DNA of 64,000 bases from Halalkalibacillus halophilus DSM 18494 (GCF_000423105.1 NZ_AUHI01000004.1:124001-188000); one strand, 5' to 3'. Shown: positions 51,946-60,895, counted from the first letter of the stretch. Notes: generated by a model from the letters alone, not told the origin. Made by a program: numbers and translations.

Positions 51946-52401
51946 ATGCCATTTTTACCAACAATCAGTACCTTCTTTATCGTGTTAAGTGCGGTACTCG
52001 TAGCAATTGGCTGGGTGTTTATTGCCAAACAAAAATATAAAGCACATAAAAGAACAATGACAGCAGCTGCAATTGCAGCATTGACATTCTTTATATTATA
52101 CGTATCTAGAACTGCCATATTAGGTAATACAAGCTTTGGTGGACCAGAAGAGATGCAGACATTTTATACAACATTTATGATCTTTCACATATTCTTAGCA
52201 ACTACAGGTGGTGTATTTGGTCTAGTCACCTTGTATCTTGCTTTTAAACGAAAAATTAGTAAACACCGTAAGATCGGTCCAGTAACTAGTATTATTTGGT
52301 TTTTCACAGCAATTACAGGAGTAATCGTATATTTGTTGCTTTACGTAATATACGATGGTGGTCATAGTACAAATGTATTCCGAGCAATTTTTGGCGGATA
52401 A
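51946..52401 (+). CDS. ctaM: DUF420 membrane protein CtaM (YozB)
   Basis: 151 residues with four membrane helices. It carries DUF420 marks: FFIVLSAVLVAIGW, HKRTMTAAAIAALTFFILYVSR (basic start and aromatic end) and FMIFHIFLATTGG, with His in MIFH and HRKIG. YozB/CtaM family proteins are needed for heme-copper oxidase biogenesis in B. subtilis and S. aureus. The pairing with ctaG supports a joint job in copper insertion. Confidence 0.87.
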   Translation: MPFLPTISTFFIVLSAVLVAIGWVFIAKQKYKAHKRTMTAAAIAALTFFILYVSRTAILGNTSFGGPEEMQTFYTTFMIFHIFLATTGGVFGLVTLYLAFKRKISKHRKIGPVTSIIWFFTAITGVIVYLLLYVIYDGGHSTNVFRAIFGG

Positions 52402-52407
52402 TATAAT

Positions 52408-52445
52408 AAAAAAGAATGGAGATTAATATCTCCATTCTTTTTTTA
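52408..52445. terminator. Bidirectional terminator between ctaM and ytvI
   Basis: AAAAAAGAATGGAGAT, loop TAAT, ATCTCCATTCTTTTTTT; serves both convergent genes. Confidence 0.92.
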
Positions 52446-52446
52446 T

Positions 52447-53505
52447 TTAAAATTTTAAATTCCATTTGATAATCCCAGCTTCTCTTGCTGAATTGAATAT
52501 GATTACTACAATCGGTCCAAGGAAGAAACCGAGAATACCTATTAACTGCAAACCAATATACATGGCAATTAAAGTTGGGAGTGGCTTCAGTCCAATGTGG
52601 TGGCCCATAATTTTCGGTTCAATAGTTCTTCTAATTGTGAGTAGCACGATGGCTAAAATCCCAAGCTGAGTACCCATCAGTAGATCTCCTGTTAAAAACA
52701 TATAAAGGGACCATGGTGCTAGAATAATTATTGACCCTATAATCGGGATTAAGTCGACCAACCAAATAATAATCGACATAATCAGTGCGATCTCTGGAGT
52801 TATAATGAGTAAAGTAATAAAGGTAACAATAAAAATGATGAGACTTACTAAAAACTGTGCCTTTAAAAACCCTATTAAAACATAAGCTAGTCTGGCATTC
52901 ATAAATTTGAATTTTTCTTGTGTTTGTTCGGTCATCATGCCATACATTTTATTCCTTAGATTAGGTAAATCTAACATGAATAAGAATAGTGCGATCAAAT
53001 AAACAATGAAGCTTATTAAAAAGTCTGGAACTTTTAAGATCATTTGAGCAATATTATCAATTTGGATATATTCCATTATCTGAACTTCTAATGATTGTAG
53101 GTTGTCTGTAATAGTGGTCTCAACTTCTTGCACAAATGTTTCCGGCCAATCTTCTGTAAAAGCTTCAATATCACTTTGTAAATTCAGAAGTACTGTTTCT
53201 ACATTACTGATATAGGTTGGTGCGTTCTCAGTTAATTTTACAACTTGACCGATTGCTTTCGTGGTAGTGTATGTGCCAATTGTACCTAAAATTAATAAGA
53301 ATATAAGAAAAATAATTGTAACAGCTAATGTTCTCTTAAATCTAAATCTTCTCATTAGTAATCGAATAAGTGGATTAAAGAATAACGCTGTGAAAAAAGC
53401 TAAAATTAATGGTATGGAAATTGGTAGTATAAAGTATCCTACAACGAGTAGAGCAATAAGAGTAAATAGTATTGTCCACTGTCGTTTCGTTATGTTTTTC
53501 AGCAA
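52447..53505 (-). CDS. ytvI: AI-2E/PerM family membrane protein, YtvI-like
   Basis: 352 residues with about eight helices. A soluble helical segment lies at about 90-165. The segment WLVDLIPIIGSIIILAPWSLYMFLTGD is typical of the sporulation protein YtvI (shown here as DLIPIIGS and LTGD). The AI-2E label is a superfamily name and does not prove transport of that signal. B. subtilis ytvI is at another locus, so this position is a rearrangement or a paralog. Confidence 0.75.
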   Translation of the reverse strand: MLKNITKRQWTILFTLIALLVVGYFILPISIPLILAFFTALFFNPLIRLLMRRFRFKRTLAVTIIFLIFLLILGTIGTYTTTKAIGQVVKLTENAPTYISNVETVLLNLQSDIEAFTEDWPETFVQEVETTITDNLQSLEVQIMEYIQIDNIAQMILKVPDFLISFIVYLIALFLFMLDLPNLRNKMYGMMTEQTQEKFKFMNARLAYVLIGFLKAQFLVSLIIFIVTFITLLIITPEIALIMSIIIWLVDLIPIIGSIIILAPWSLYMFLTGDLLMGTQLGILAIVLLTIRRTIEPKIMGHHIGLKPLPTLIAMYIGLQLIGILGFFLGPIVVIIFNSAREAGIIKWNLKF

Positions 53506-53611
53506 TTCAACGGAAGTCTCCTTTCGAATTTACATAAATTACTTTAGGAGTATCTCCGCTCACTAAAATATATAAACTATGTGAAGCGGAAAGTTTGGTT
53601 CGAGTTTTAAA

Positions 53612-53642
53612 AAGTGACCTTAGTATATTACTAAGATCACTT
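53612..53642 (-). terminator. Terminator of the YugN-like gene
   Basis: AAGTGA and CTTAGTA pair with TACTAAG and TCACTT (one opposed mismatch), 3-nt loop; the minus strand continues TTTTTAAAA. Confidence 0.82.
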
Positions 53643-53673
53643 ATTTTAAATAATGTTAGATTAACAAATAAAT

Positions 53674-54051
53674 TTATTGAATTGCTTCTTCTTGAAATGC
53701 TTTTAGATCTGCTTCAACTTTCTTTAACACACGCTCTACTTTATCCATCACAGTCGATGGGAATTCTTCACCTTCACCGTATTCTACACCGTGTGGGTAA
53801 TAGTGCTTTCCAAGTAGAGGTGTGTACAATTTAATAACAGCAGTACCACTATCTACATTACCTTCTGTTGCAAGCCCGTTAATGCGTAAGAAATACGTTA
53901 CATTTTTTTCAGGAGAATTCATTTTGTAGTCGTAAGTTACTCGTTCATAATCCCATTGACCCGCAAGGACAAAACCATTCTTCTCCATTACATACGTTAA
54001 CGCGTCATATGGTAGTACGAAACCTTCTATTGAATATTTTTCAATCTTCAT
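53674..54051 (-). CDS. YugN-like protein
   Basis: 125 residues from the ATG at 54051 behind AGAGGTGA. The mixed alpha/beta protein has marks VLPYDALTYVMEKNGFVLAGQWDYE (shown in part: PYDALTYVM and AGQWDYERVTYD) and GKHYYPHGVEYGEGE. It agrees with the YugN family of Bacillales (B. subtilis YugN), whose function is unknown. No signal peptide. Ends with an acidic and Lys-rich helix. Confidence 0.77.
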   Translation of the reverse strand: MKIEKYSIEGFVLPYDALTYVMEKNGFVLAGQWDYERVTYDYKMNSPEKNVTYFLRINGLATEGNVDSGTAVIKLYTPLLGKHYYPHGVEYGEGEEFPSTVMDKVERVLKKVEADLKAFQEEAIQ

Positions 54052-54237
54052 ATTGGTCACCTCTTTAAATTTCTTCTAAGTTAAATTAATCATATTATGA
54101 ATTGAATAATTAATCAATTATTTATGTGCATTTCATCACATATGTAACAAAGTTTTCGATAATTAATTTTTAACTCGTAACACCAACAAGGGTGTAAACG
54201 TAAAATATCATAAATATTGTTCATAGGAGGAATTGTT

Positions 54238-54582
54238 TTGTCTGAGAGTAAATTACCTGCCGAAATAGAAGAGTTTAAGAATTATGTATTAGATCATCCT
54301 CAAGTAATGAAAGACGTGCAAGCACAACACACAGATTGGCAAAGGATGTTTGAGCAATGGAGGCGTGATGGGGAATACCATTTGTCTCATCAGGGTACAA
54401 ATAATAATACTCAAGATCAATTTGCTTGGAGAGAGATGATGGATAAGTTAAGTTCTTTGGATTTAGATAAAGTGGAAAAAAATATAGCACAACTAACAAA
54501 AACGATTTCCCACATACAAGAACTAACACATCAGTATAAAGGAAATAAACAATCTTCATTTAGAAGGCCACGTGGTTTTTAG
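54238..54582 (+). CDS. ylbD: YlbD-family putative spore coat protein
   Basis: 114 residues from a TTG at 54238, six bases after AGGAGG; no ATG fits. N-terminal IEEFKNYVLDHPQVMKDVQ, a WQRMFEQWRRDGE core, then a helix and a basic end FRRPRGF. It resembles YlbD, a putative coat protein, and precedes ylbF as expected, although ylbE is missing. ylbA, ylbB and ylbC, which lie before ylbD in B. subtilis, are also absent. Confidence 0.7.
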   Translation: MSESKLPAEIEEFKNYVLDHPQVMKDVQAQHTDWQRMFEQWRRDGEYHLSHQGTNNNTQDQFAWREMMDKLSSLDLDKVEKNIAQLTKTISHIQELTHQYKGNKQSSFRRPRGF

Positions 54583-54668
54583 TGTAAGTGAATGTTTTAT
54601 AGCGGACTTCTTTATAATATGGTAATTATTTAAGGAATTTGTTAATATTGATATATGGAGGTGTCGAG

Positions 54669-55112
54669 ATGTATGTTAATGAGGAAATTATTGATGTTTT
54701 AGAACATGCAGAGATGCTAGGTAAGAAAATCAAACAGTCAGAGGACTATCATATATATAAGCAAGACCAAGATGAATTATATGCTGATGATACAGCGAAT
54801 AAGCTAATCAATCAGTTTCACCAAATGAAAGAAGACTATGATGATGTCCAGCGTTTTGGTAGATACCACCCTGACTATAGTAAAATTATGAAAGAGATTA
54901 GACAAGTGAAGCGTGATCTAGATATGCATGACACGGTTGCAACATTTAAACAATCAGAAACGAGCTTTCAATCATTATTAGATGATGTTTCAGAGTTAGT
55001 TGCTCACGCTATTAGCCATAACATTAAGGCACCTAGAGATGGGTTAGCTCTTAAGGATTCAGGAGATGGTTGTGGTTGTGGTAGCGGTGGACAATGTGGT
55101 TGTGCTTCCTAG
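54669..55112 (+). CDS. ylbF: RicF (YlbF), iron-sulfur subunit of the RicAFT complex
   Basis: 147 residues from the ATG at 54669 behind TGGAGGTG. The YlbF/YmcA helical domain spans about 5-110. The C-terminus carries a Cys cluster (CGCGSGGQCGCAS) that holds part of the iron-sulfur centres of RicAFT. The complex with YmcA and YaaT binds RNase Y and alters mRNA maturation, competence, biofilm formation and sporulation. Confidence 0.92.
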   Translation: MYVNEEIIDVLEHAEMLGKKIKQSEDYHIYKQDQDELYADDTANKLINQFHQMKEDYDDVQRFGRYHPDYSKIMKEIRQVKRDLDMHDTVATFKQSETSFQSLLDDVSELVAHAISHNIKAPRDGLALKDSGDGCGCGSGGQCGCAS

Positions 55113-55137
55113 CATATAGTGAACGGAGGGAATATGC

Positions 55138-55419
55138 ATGTTTGTAGAAAGACAAGGGATTGTAGTTTGGTTTAAACATATGAAACATTTAAGAAAATTA
55201 AGAAGATACGGACATGTCATCTTTGCTTCGAAACGTTTGAAGTACGCTATCATTTACATGAACAGAGATGAAGTAGAGGATAAGATAGAAATGATACAAA
55301 ACCTTCATTTTGTCAAGAAAGTTGAGCGTTCTTATAAGCCAGATGTGGACCTTGTGTATGAAAAGGATCCTAAAGCCAAAGAAAAAGCTGATGTAGAACA
55401 CTTATATCATTCAGGGTGA
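55138..55419 (+). CDS. ylbG: UPF0298 protein YlbG
   Basis: 93 residues, AACGGAGGG upstream. The family start FVERQGIVVWFKHMKHLRKLRRYGHV (given as ERQGIVVWFKHMK) and SKRLKYAIIYMN mark a small basic cytoplasmic protein of unknown function. It lies 25 bp after ylbF, so it is likely co-transcribed. Its stop lies inside the terminator stem. Confidence 0.9.
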   Translation: MFVERQGIVVWFKHMKHLRKLRRYGHVIFASKRLKYAIIYMNRDEVEDKIEMIQNLHFVKKVERSYKPDVDLVYEKDPKAKEKADVEHLYHSG

Positions 55420-55440
55420 ATAGTTCACCCTGAATTTTTA
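55410..55440 (+). terminator. Terminator of ylbFG
   Basis: TTCAGGGTGAA, loop TAG, TTCACCCTGAA, then TTTTTATT; overlaps the ylbG stop codon. Confidence 0.88.
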
Positions 55441-55474
55441 TTATTTTATTTTAGATCGTAGTGTTTAGTTTGAA

Positions 55475-55864
55475 TTATAGTGGAGGCAATAGATGGTTCA
55501 ATCGTAATACAGAAGTTAATTGTCGAAAGTACAATTCTTCTTCATGAAAAGCATCTACTTTTGGGACATCCATCTGTATAAGAGGTAAGTTATATGATTT
55601 ACTTAAGCTTTGAAATTGATCGAATCTACTATTTTTAATGCCTGTTTGGGGCTTTGGAATACCTTCTAAACAAATATAAATTGGTTGGAAATTTCCTAAA
55701 GTTGTTGATTTAAATAAAGCTGCAATTGATGTGAGTTCTGGTTCTGCTTTATAAGTATGAAAAGCAAGGAGGTAGTTAACTCTAGTAGGCATAGCCTCAA
55801 TTAAAGTAAAGAGTTCATAAACATCCCCATAACCATGACCAAGTTTAATAAAATGCTGTGACAT
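55475..55864 (-). CDS. Conserved-looking protein of unknown function
   Basis: 129 residues from the ATG at 55864, ten bases after ATAGGAG; the frame continues to 55933 without a site. A compact alpha/beta protein (start MSQHFIKLGHGYGDVYE, then VNYLLAFHTYKAEPE, FQPIYICLEGIPKPQ). No signal peptide or known motif. It lies between ylbG and a divergent exported protein. I cannot name it. It might be a Bacillaceae-specific family. Confidence 0.62.
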   Translation of the reverse strand: MSQHFIKLGHGYGDVYELFTLIEAMPTRVNYLLAFHTYKAEPELTSIAALFKSTTLGNFQPIYICLEGIPKPQTGIKNSRFDQFQSLSKSYNLPLIQMDVPKVDAFHEEELYFRQLTSVLRLNHLLPPL

Positions 55865-56011
55865 CTCATATCGTCTCCTATAAAAGATTTGAATTAACTG
55901 TAGCATTAGTTTAGCATTTTGAAAATAAAACATAGAATAAAAATCAGTAATTTGGTAAAATAATAGCGAAATACATAAGAATTAAATGTGGGGTTCAAGG
56001 GCGGTTAATAT

Positions 56012-57421
56012 ATGCAAAAGATATTTGGGATCATAATTATTATGTCATCAATTAGTGTTTTATTAGCTTTCTACCATTGGTCTGCACTAGATGAAACTAC
56101 AAGTGAAGCTAACCAGACACAAGATGATCGCATTCGAGTAATGGAACATGAGACATCTCTATCTGTTACCCATTCCATGTATGATATTCCAACAAGTACA
56201 TATGAAGTCAATTTTCCGGAAGAAGCGGAACAAAGGAATTGCTATCTTAATGATGAACCCTGTAAAGTGACGGATGGCAAAGTAGAAATGGAAGAGAGAG
56301 GGAACTTAGAGTTTACATATCTATATCCTAAAAAAGAAGATAACGAAGCGTTGTTCTATATTGATAGACTAGGTGTTGAATTACAGTCTGAAGAAGGAAC
56401 ATTGGAGAGAAACTTTAGAGTATCTATGGCGAGTGAAAAAAACTTTTCAAACACTTGGGCTTCTTTTAATCCACCTATTCTTGAGTCTGAAAGAGAAAAT
56501 ATTAACTATTTTGAATGGACCTTTGAATCATTTGAACCTCTTGTTTTATTGCAAATAGAAGAACTATATGCACATTACAATCATATTGACGGCCTTAATA
56601 TATACTCAACGATTCCTATTGATCAACAGTTGTTTGAAGATAGTAAGAGTCCTTTTTTAGAAAGTCAAAACCATTTATTTGTTATTGATCCAGATAAATC
56701 AGAAACAGTTCAGGAGAATTTCTCCTTATTAAATACAATGGAGAAAAGAAAGATAGCTTCTCATTTGCTTCAAAGTCATATTATATCGGAACATCAATTT
56801 GAAGAGTCAAATAGGTGGATGCTCGATATATTATCAGATGTAATTTTCTTAACTGAACAAGTAAATAATGAACAAGTAAATGCAGTTAAAAACCACTTGC
56901 TTGATGGTTTAGAAGAGCATGAAAAAGGTCAGCTAATTGAATTACTGTACACCTATGATTATTCTAATCCCAATATGGTTGAATCAATGGATGAGATTCT
57001 CAGTGTATTAAAAGGATATCAGACGTCGTTTTTCTCTATCAACAATAACTCTAAAAGTTCCGTACCTCTTTATGGATTAGACCAAAGAGAAGTTGAAATT
57101 GGCGAAGAAAACAAGCGGTCAGAATGGAATCAAGTAATTTATAGAGATAATAGCTACCTTCCATTAGCAGAGGTTGTAGATGACTTTGATATGAATCTCG
57201 TCGCATTAAATGCAGGAAACGAATTATTTATTGAGTTTGAAGGAAAAAGATATAGGTTTTACCCTAATAGAGATATGTATTTAATTGATGAAGAACGTCA
57301 TGGTCTACAGAATAATATGTTGGTTAATCTAAATGAACAAATATTTATAGAATCAGAAAGTTTTAGTAATATTTTTCCGTTTGAAATTACTACTTCGAGT
57401 GAAAAGGTAACAATTCAATAA
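56012..57421 (+). CDS. Exported protein of unknown function with possible CuAO-N-like C-terminal domain
   Basis: 469 residues. N-terminal membrane segment (3-20) and no Cys lipobox, so membrane-anchored outside. A beta-rich region (about 40-200) contains one close Cys pair in RNCYLNDEPCKV. A helical stretch follows (about 235-320). The last 90 residues, beginning YRDNSYLPLAEV and holding VALNAGNELFIEFEGKRYRF and EQIFIESESFSNIF, resemble the repeated strand pattern of copper amine oxidase N-terminal/stalk domains. No catalytic motif. Not known from the B. subtilis locus. The domain suggestion is an inference from spacing only. Confidence 0.6.
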   Translation: MQKIFGIIIIMSSISVLLAFYHWSALDETTSEANQTQDDRIRVMEHETSLSVTHSMYDIPTSTYEVNFPEEAEQRNCYLNDEPCKVTDGKVEMEERGNLEFTYLYPKKEDNEALFYIDRLGVELQSEEGTLERNFRVSMASEKNFSNTWASFNPPILESERENINYFEWTFESFEPLVLLQIEELYAHYNHIDGLNIYSTIPIDQQLFEDSKSPFLESQNHLFVIDPDKSETVQENFSLLNTMEKRKIASHLLQSHIISEHQFEESNRWMLDILSDVIFLTEQVNNEQVNAVKNHLLDGLEEHEKGQLIELLYTYDYSNPNMVESMDEILSVLKGYQTSFFSINNNSKSSVPLYGLDQREVEIGEENKRSEWNQVIYRDNSYLPLAEVVDDFDMNLVALNAGNELFIEFEGKRYRFYPNRDMYLIDEERHGLQNNMLVNLNEQIFIESESFSNIFPFEITTSSEKVTIQ

Positions 57422-57427
57422 AAAAAA

Positions 57428-57453
57428 GGCTCTTTTCAAAAATGAAAAGAGCC
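57428..57453 (-). terminator. Hairpin oriented as a minus-strand terminator
   Basis: GGCTCTTTTC, 6-nt loop, GAAAAGAGCC. The T-tract lies on the minus strand (TTTTTTTATTG), but no minus-strand gene ends here. On the plus strand there is no T-tract, so transcription from the 469-residue gene could run into the rsmD leader. Confidence 0.6.
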
Positions 57454-57454
57454 C

Positions 57455-57564
57455 AACTTCTTGTGTGAGCAAGAAGTTCAAAAAGGGAGAGGAGAAACCG
57501 GAAGAAGATCTTATGGGGAAAGATAAGACCTCTCCGAAAGAACGGAATTCCTCTTAAACCGTTC
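57455..57564 (+). ncRNA. Structured leader of rsmD (ylbH leader motif)
   Basis: Consecutive stems before rsmD: AACTTCTTG/CAAGAAGTT (57455-57478), then GGAGAGG (57486) paired with CCTCTCC (57529) enclosing TCTTAT/ATAAGA, and GAACGG (57540) with CCGTTC (57559). A conserved structured leader upstream of ylbH (rsmD) is known in Bacillales as the ylbH leader. Position and purine-rich segment agree; the match was not computed. Function unknown. Confidence 0.65.
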
Positions 57565-57628
57565 CTACAATCATTATGAACATAAAATATGCTTTTTATT
57601 CAAAAAAACTTGAAAGATTGTGATTCTC

Positions 57629-58192
57629 ATGCGTATTGTCTCTGGAAAATATAAAGGTCATCGTTTGAAAGCGGTGCCACATAATAAGACAAGGCCTACT
57701 GCTGATAAGGTGAAGGAATCATTATTTCATTCTATAGGCCCTTTTTTTAATGAAGGTAAAGGTCTTGATTTGTTCGCTGGAAGTGGTAATCTAGGTCTTG
57801 AAGCTTTAAGTAGAGGATTGGATCATGTTGTATTTGTTGATCATGATTATCAATCTGTACAGACGATTAAAGCGAATATTAAAGCTCTACAATTAGAATT
57901 ACAGACAGAAGTATACAAAAACGATGCCTATCGTGCACTAAAGGCCGCAGCTAAAAGAGAGAAGAAGTTTGATTATGTATTTCTTGATCCACCTTATGAA
58001 AAAATTTCTTATTATAATTTAATGGAAACCTTGAAGTCTCAAAACCTGTTAAGTGAAGGGGCGACTATCATCTGCGAACATGCTCAAGGTGATGAACTTC
58101 CTAAATCTACAGAGACATTTAAGATCATTAAACAAATTAACCATAGTAATGTAATTGCTAATACGATCTATCGTTATAATTCTAGGAGGTAA
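57629..58192 (+). CDS. rsmD: 16S rRNA (guanine-N2)-methyltransferase RsmD
   Basis: 187 residues from the ATG at 57629; the typical start MRIVSGKYKG and lack of a good site upstream decide it. SAM-binding DLFAGSGNLGLEALSRG and catalytic FLDPPYE are present. It methylates G966 of 16S rRNA. The weak ribosome binding site may mean that the leader above governs translation. It is coupled to coaD: the rsmD stop lies within the coaD ribosome binding site. Confidence 0.92.
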   Translation: MRIVSGKYKGHRLKAVPHNKTRPTADKVKESLFHSIGPFFNEGKGLDLFAGSGNLGLEALSRGLDHVVFVDHDYQSVQTIKANIKALQLELQTEVYKNDAYRALKAAAKREKKFDYVFLDPPYEKISYYNLMETLKSQNLLSEGATIICEHAQGDELPKSTETFKIIKQINHSNVIANTIYRYNSRR

Positions 58193-58196
58193 CATA

Positions 58197-58676
58197 ATGA
58201 ATAAAACTGCTATATGCCCAGGAAGTTTTGATCCAATTACAAACGGACACTTAGATATTATCCAAAGAGGTGCAAAAGTGTTTGACCATGTTATTGTCGC
58301 AGTGTTTAATAATCAATCCAAAGCTCCATTATTTGATGTAGAAGAACGCTTAGAATTGATAAGGGAAGCAACAGCGGACATTCCAAATGTTTCTGTTGAT
58401 GTAAGTAGAGGTTTATTAGTAGACTATGCAAAAGAGAAAAATGCAGACGCGATTTTACGTGGTTTAAGGGCTGTAAGTGACTTTGAATATGAAATGCAGA
58501 TCACTTCTATGAACCGAAAATTGAACGAAAATATAGAAACCTTTTTCATGATGACCAATAATCAGTATTCATTCTTAAGTTCAAGTATTGTAAAAGAAGC
58601 AGCTCGTTATCATTCTGATGTATCAGACTTAGTCCCATTGGAAGTTAACAAAGCTTTAATAAAGAAGTTCGCGTAA
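58197..58676 (+). CDS. coaD: Phosphopantetheine adenylyltransferase
   Basis: 159 residues from the ATG at 58197 behind TAGGAGG. Nucleotidyltransferase motifs are SFDPITNGHLDII and SSSIVKE, with RGLRAVSDFEYE between. It makes dephospho-CoA from phosphopantetheine and ATP, an essential step. Order rsmD-coaD is conserved in Bacilli. Confidence 0.96.
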   Translation: MNKTAICPGSFDPITNGHLDIIQRGAKVFDHVIVAVFNNQSKAPLFDVEERLELIREATADIPNVSVDVSRGLLVDYAKEKNADAILRGLRAVSDFEYEMQITSMNRKLNENIETFFMMTNNQYSFLSSSIVKEAARYHSDVSDLVPLEVNKALIKKFA

Positions 58677-58720
58677 TACATATTCAATACAAAATATTTA
58701 AATCGAATTTCTTTTTATGC

Positions 58721-58768
58721 ACTACCCTTTGGAGGATTACAGAGCCTTCTCAAAGGGTAGTTTTTTTA
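58721..58768. terminator. Bidirectional terminator between coaD and ylbJ
   Basis: ACTACCCTTTG/CAAAGGGTAGT stem with a 19-nt loop and T7 on the plus side. Confidence 0.85.
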
Positions 58769-58772
58769 TCTT

Positions 58773-59984
58773 CTAGTTCCGCAAATAAGTTGTAGTAATG
58801 ATCAAAAGTATAGCGGCTGATATAGAAAATAGAGTTATAAGCGGGCCATACATGGTTAACCATTCATATGTCAGTGCCCAGATATTAGTGGAGTCTAGAT
58901 CTGTTGAAACAGGCAGGTGTGGACTGATAGATGCCTTTTTATTTGCATATAGTGGCTGGAATAATAAGAGAGTTAACAGGATAGCGAAAAATATATGAAT
59001 AAACCTTCCTAATAAATAAGGAAAAAAACGAATATCTGAAGTAGATATGATGCTCGCAACCTGTGCTTGAATGGAAAACCCATTAAAAGCTAAGACTATA
59101 CCTACGAATAAAAATTGCACAAGTAAACTTACATCATCCGCCTGAGCGATCATTTGCGTTCCTAAAGTAATTTCAAATATTCCACTAATCAATGGATAAG
59201 ATATATTTTCTGATAAATTAATCGAACGCAGCCCGTAGTTAATAAAATGACTAATAAAGTCTGTTATTCCTAAAATAAATAAAAGCTTATTAATAACTGA
59301 AAATAATACAATAAATCCACCAATCATACACAAGGTCGTGATGGAAGACATAACAGCTTCACCTAATATTTTTCCAAGCGGTTGTTTTTGTGCTAATCGA
59401 CTTTGGTGCAAAATACGAATAGCTTTTCTTATTTTGTTGGACTCATGTCTTACCAAACCTCGCTCTTCATTATTATACATATAAAACCTCATACAAATAC
59501 CAGTTAAGATACACGCTACATAGTGGCATGTGGCGATTAACACGCCTGCTTGTGGATCGTGAAAAAACCCGACTGCAATCGCCCCAAAAATAAATAACGG
59601 GTTGGATGCATTTGTAAATGCTATTAGTCGTTCTGCTTCAATTCTTGATAAAAGTTGTTCTTCTCTTAAACGAGTGGCCATCTTAGCTCCAGAAGGGTAG
59701 CCACTGGACAACCCCATCCCTAAAACGACTCCTCCAGCTCCAGGCACGTTAAATAGTGGACGCATGAAAGGTTCTAAAAGTACACCAATGAACTTAACTA
59801 TTCCAAATGCCAGGAGCAATTCTGTTACTATGAAAAAAGGAAGCAAGGATGGAAAAACGATTTCTAACCATAGATTAATCCCTCTAATGGATGCTTCAAA
59901 AGTTTCTTCTGGTTCTAAGAGTATAGCAACTGCTAAGAATACGGTCATACACGTGTAAATGACGGTTTTAAGCTTTTCAATCAT
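58773..59984 (-). CDS. ylbJ: Sporulation integral membrane protein YlbJ
   Basis: 403 residues with about eight to ten helices. The two halves hold gate-like nucleoside-recognition segments: PSLLPFFIVTELL, GLSSGYPSGAKMA, SNPLFIFGAI and GIFEITLGTQMIA. In B. subtilis ylbJ is made under sigma-E and is needed for heat-resistant spores. The upstream gap has no clear sigma-E promoter that I would defend. It is divergent from ylbK. Confidence 0.9.
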   Translation of the reverse strand: MIEKLKTVIYTCMTVFLAVAILLEPEETFEASIRGINLWLEIVFPSLLPFFIVTELLLAFGIVKFIGVLLEPFMRPLFNVPGAGGVVLGMGLSSGYPSGAKMATRLREEQLLSRIEAERLIAFTNASNPLFIFGAIAVGFFHDPQAGVLIATCHYVACILTGICMRFYMYNNEERGLVRHESNKIRKAIRILHQSRLAQKQPLGKILGEAVMSSITTLCMIGGFIVLFSVINKLLFILGITDFISHFINYGLRSINLSENISYPLISGIFEITLGTQMIAQADDVSLLVQFLFVGIVLAFNGFSIQAQVASIISTSDIRFFPYLLGRFIHIFFAILLTLLLFQPLYANKKASISPHLPVSTDLDSTNIWALTYEWLTMYGPLITLFSISAAILLIITTTYLRN

Positions 59985-60112
59985 CGCTTGTCCCCCTGAA
60001 GAATGTATAGCTGTACGAATATATGTGCAAGTAGTAAAATACGATTACATGAGTGTATGGTTCAGCTTTTAAATTATATGTTGTACGAAACACTTTAGAA
60101 GGAGTGAAAAGT

Positions 60113-60892
60113 GTGACTCGACCAAAAATAGGTTTAGCACTTGGTTCCGGTGGTGCTAGAGGCTTTTCTCATATAGGTGTCATAAAAACACTTCTAGATC
60201 ATGATATTCCAATAGATTTAATTGCTGGTAGTAGCATGGGGGCGTTGGTTGGATCATTTTATGGGGCGGGTCAACGAATAGAAAATATTTATAACTTAGC
60301 TTTAACTTTTAAGAAAAAATATTTTATGGATATTACTGTACCTAAAATGGGATTACTTCACGGAGAACGAATAAAGTCTTATATTCGGATGTTCACGTAT
60401 GAAAAGAAATTAGAAGAATTTAATATTCCAGTTCACGTTATTGCTACAGATGTCTATGACGGTTCAAAAGTTGTATTTAAAGAAGGGGATGCTTCTACTG
60501 CAGTTCGAGCTAGCATTTCTATTCCAGGTATATTTGTACCTGAAAAAGTAGATGGTCGTTTGTTAATTGATGGCGGGGTAATTGATCGTGTTCCTATTGC
60601 AGAAGTGAGGGAAATGGGAGCGGATATTATTATTGCTGTGGATTGTTCCAAGTTTGAAGAAAACAAAGACATTTATTCAATTTATGATATTATTATGCAG
60701 AGTATTGATATTATGCAAGATGAAATCACAAGTCATAGGATGATGGATGCTGATTTCGTTTTAAGACCTGAAGTGTTTAAATATAGCTCAAGAGATTACA
60801 CCAATACAAGTGAAATAATTGCAGCAGGGGAGTTTGAAGCAAAGCAGTATGTAAAACAAATTCAGCAAAAGATAAAAGATTGGAAGGAATAA
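60113..60892 (+). CDS. ylbK: Patatin-like phospholipase YlbK (RssA type)
   Basis: 259 residues from the GTG at 60113, eight bases after AGAAGGAG. Patatin motifs are complete: LGSGGARGFSHIG (oxyanion), nucleophile GSSMG, and DGG with the catalytic Asp. No signal peptide, so it is cytoplasmic or membrane-associated. Substrate unknown. It precedes ylbL by three bases and is likely co-transcribed with it. Confidence 0.9.
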   Translation: MTRPKIGLALGSGGARGFSHIGVIKTLLDHDIPIDLIAGSSMGALVGSFYGAGQRIENIYNLALTFKKKYFMDITVPKMGLLHGERIKSYIRMFTYEKKLEEFNIPVHVIATDVYDGSKVVFKEGDASTAVRASISIPGIFVPEKVDGRLLIDGGVIDRVPIAEVREMGADIIIAVDCSKFEENKDIYSIYDIIMQSIDIMQDEITSHRMMDADFVLRPEVFKYSSRDYTNTSEIIAAGEFEAKQYVKQIQQKIKDWKE

Positions 60893-60895
60893 TCT

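Noticed and set aside
59985..60112. Sigma-E promoter before ylbJ
   Set aside because: A CATATATT-like -10 exists, but the spacing to any -35 is too short for the consensus to be convincing.
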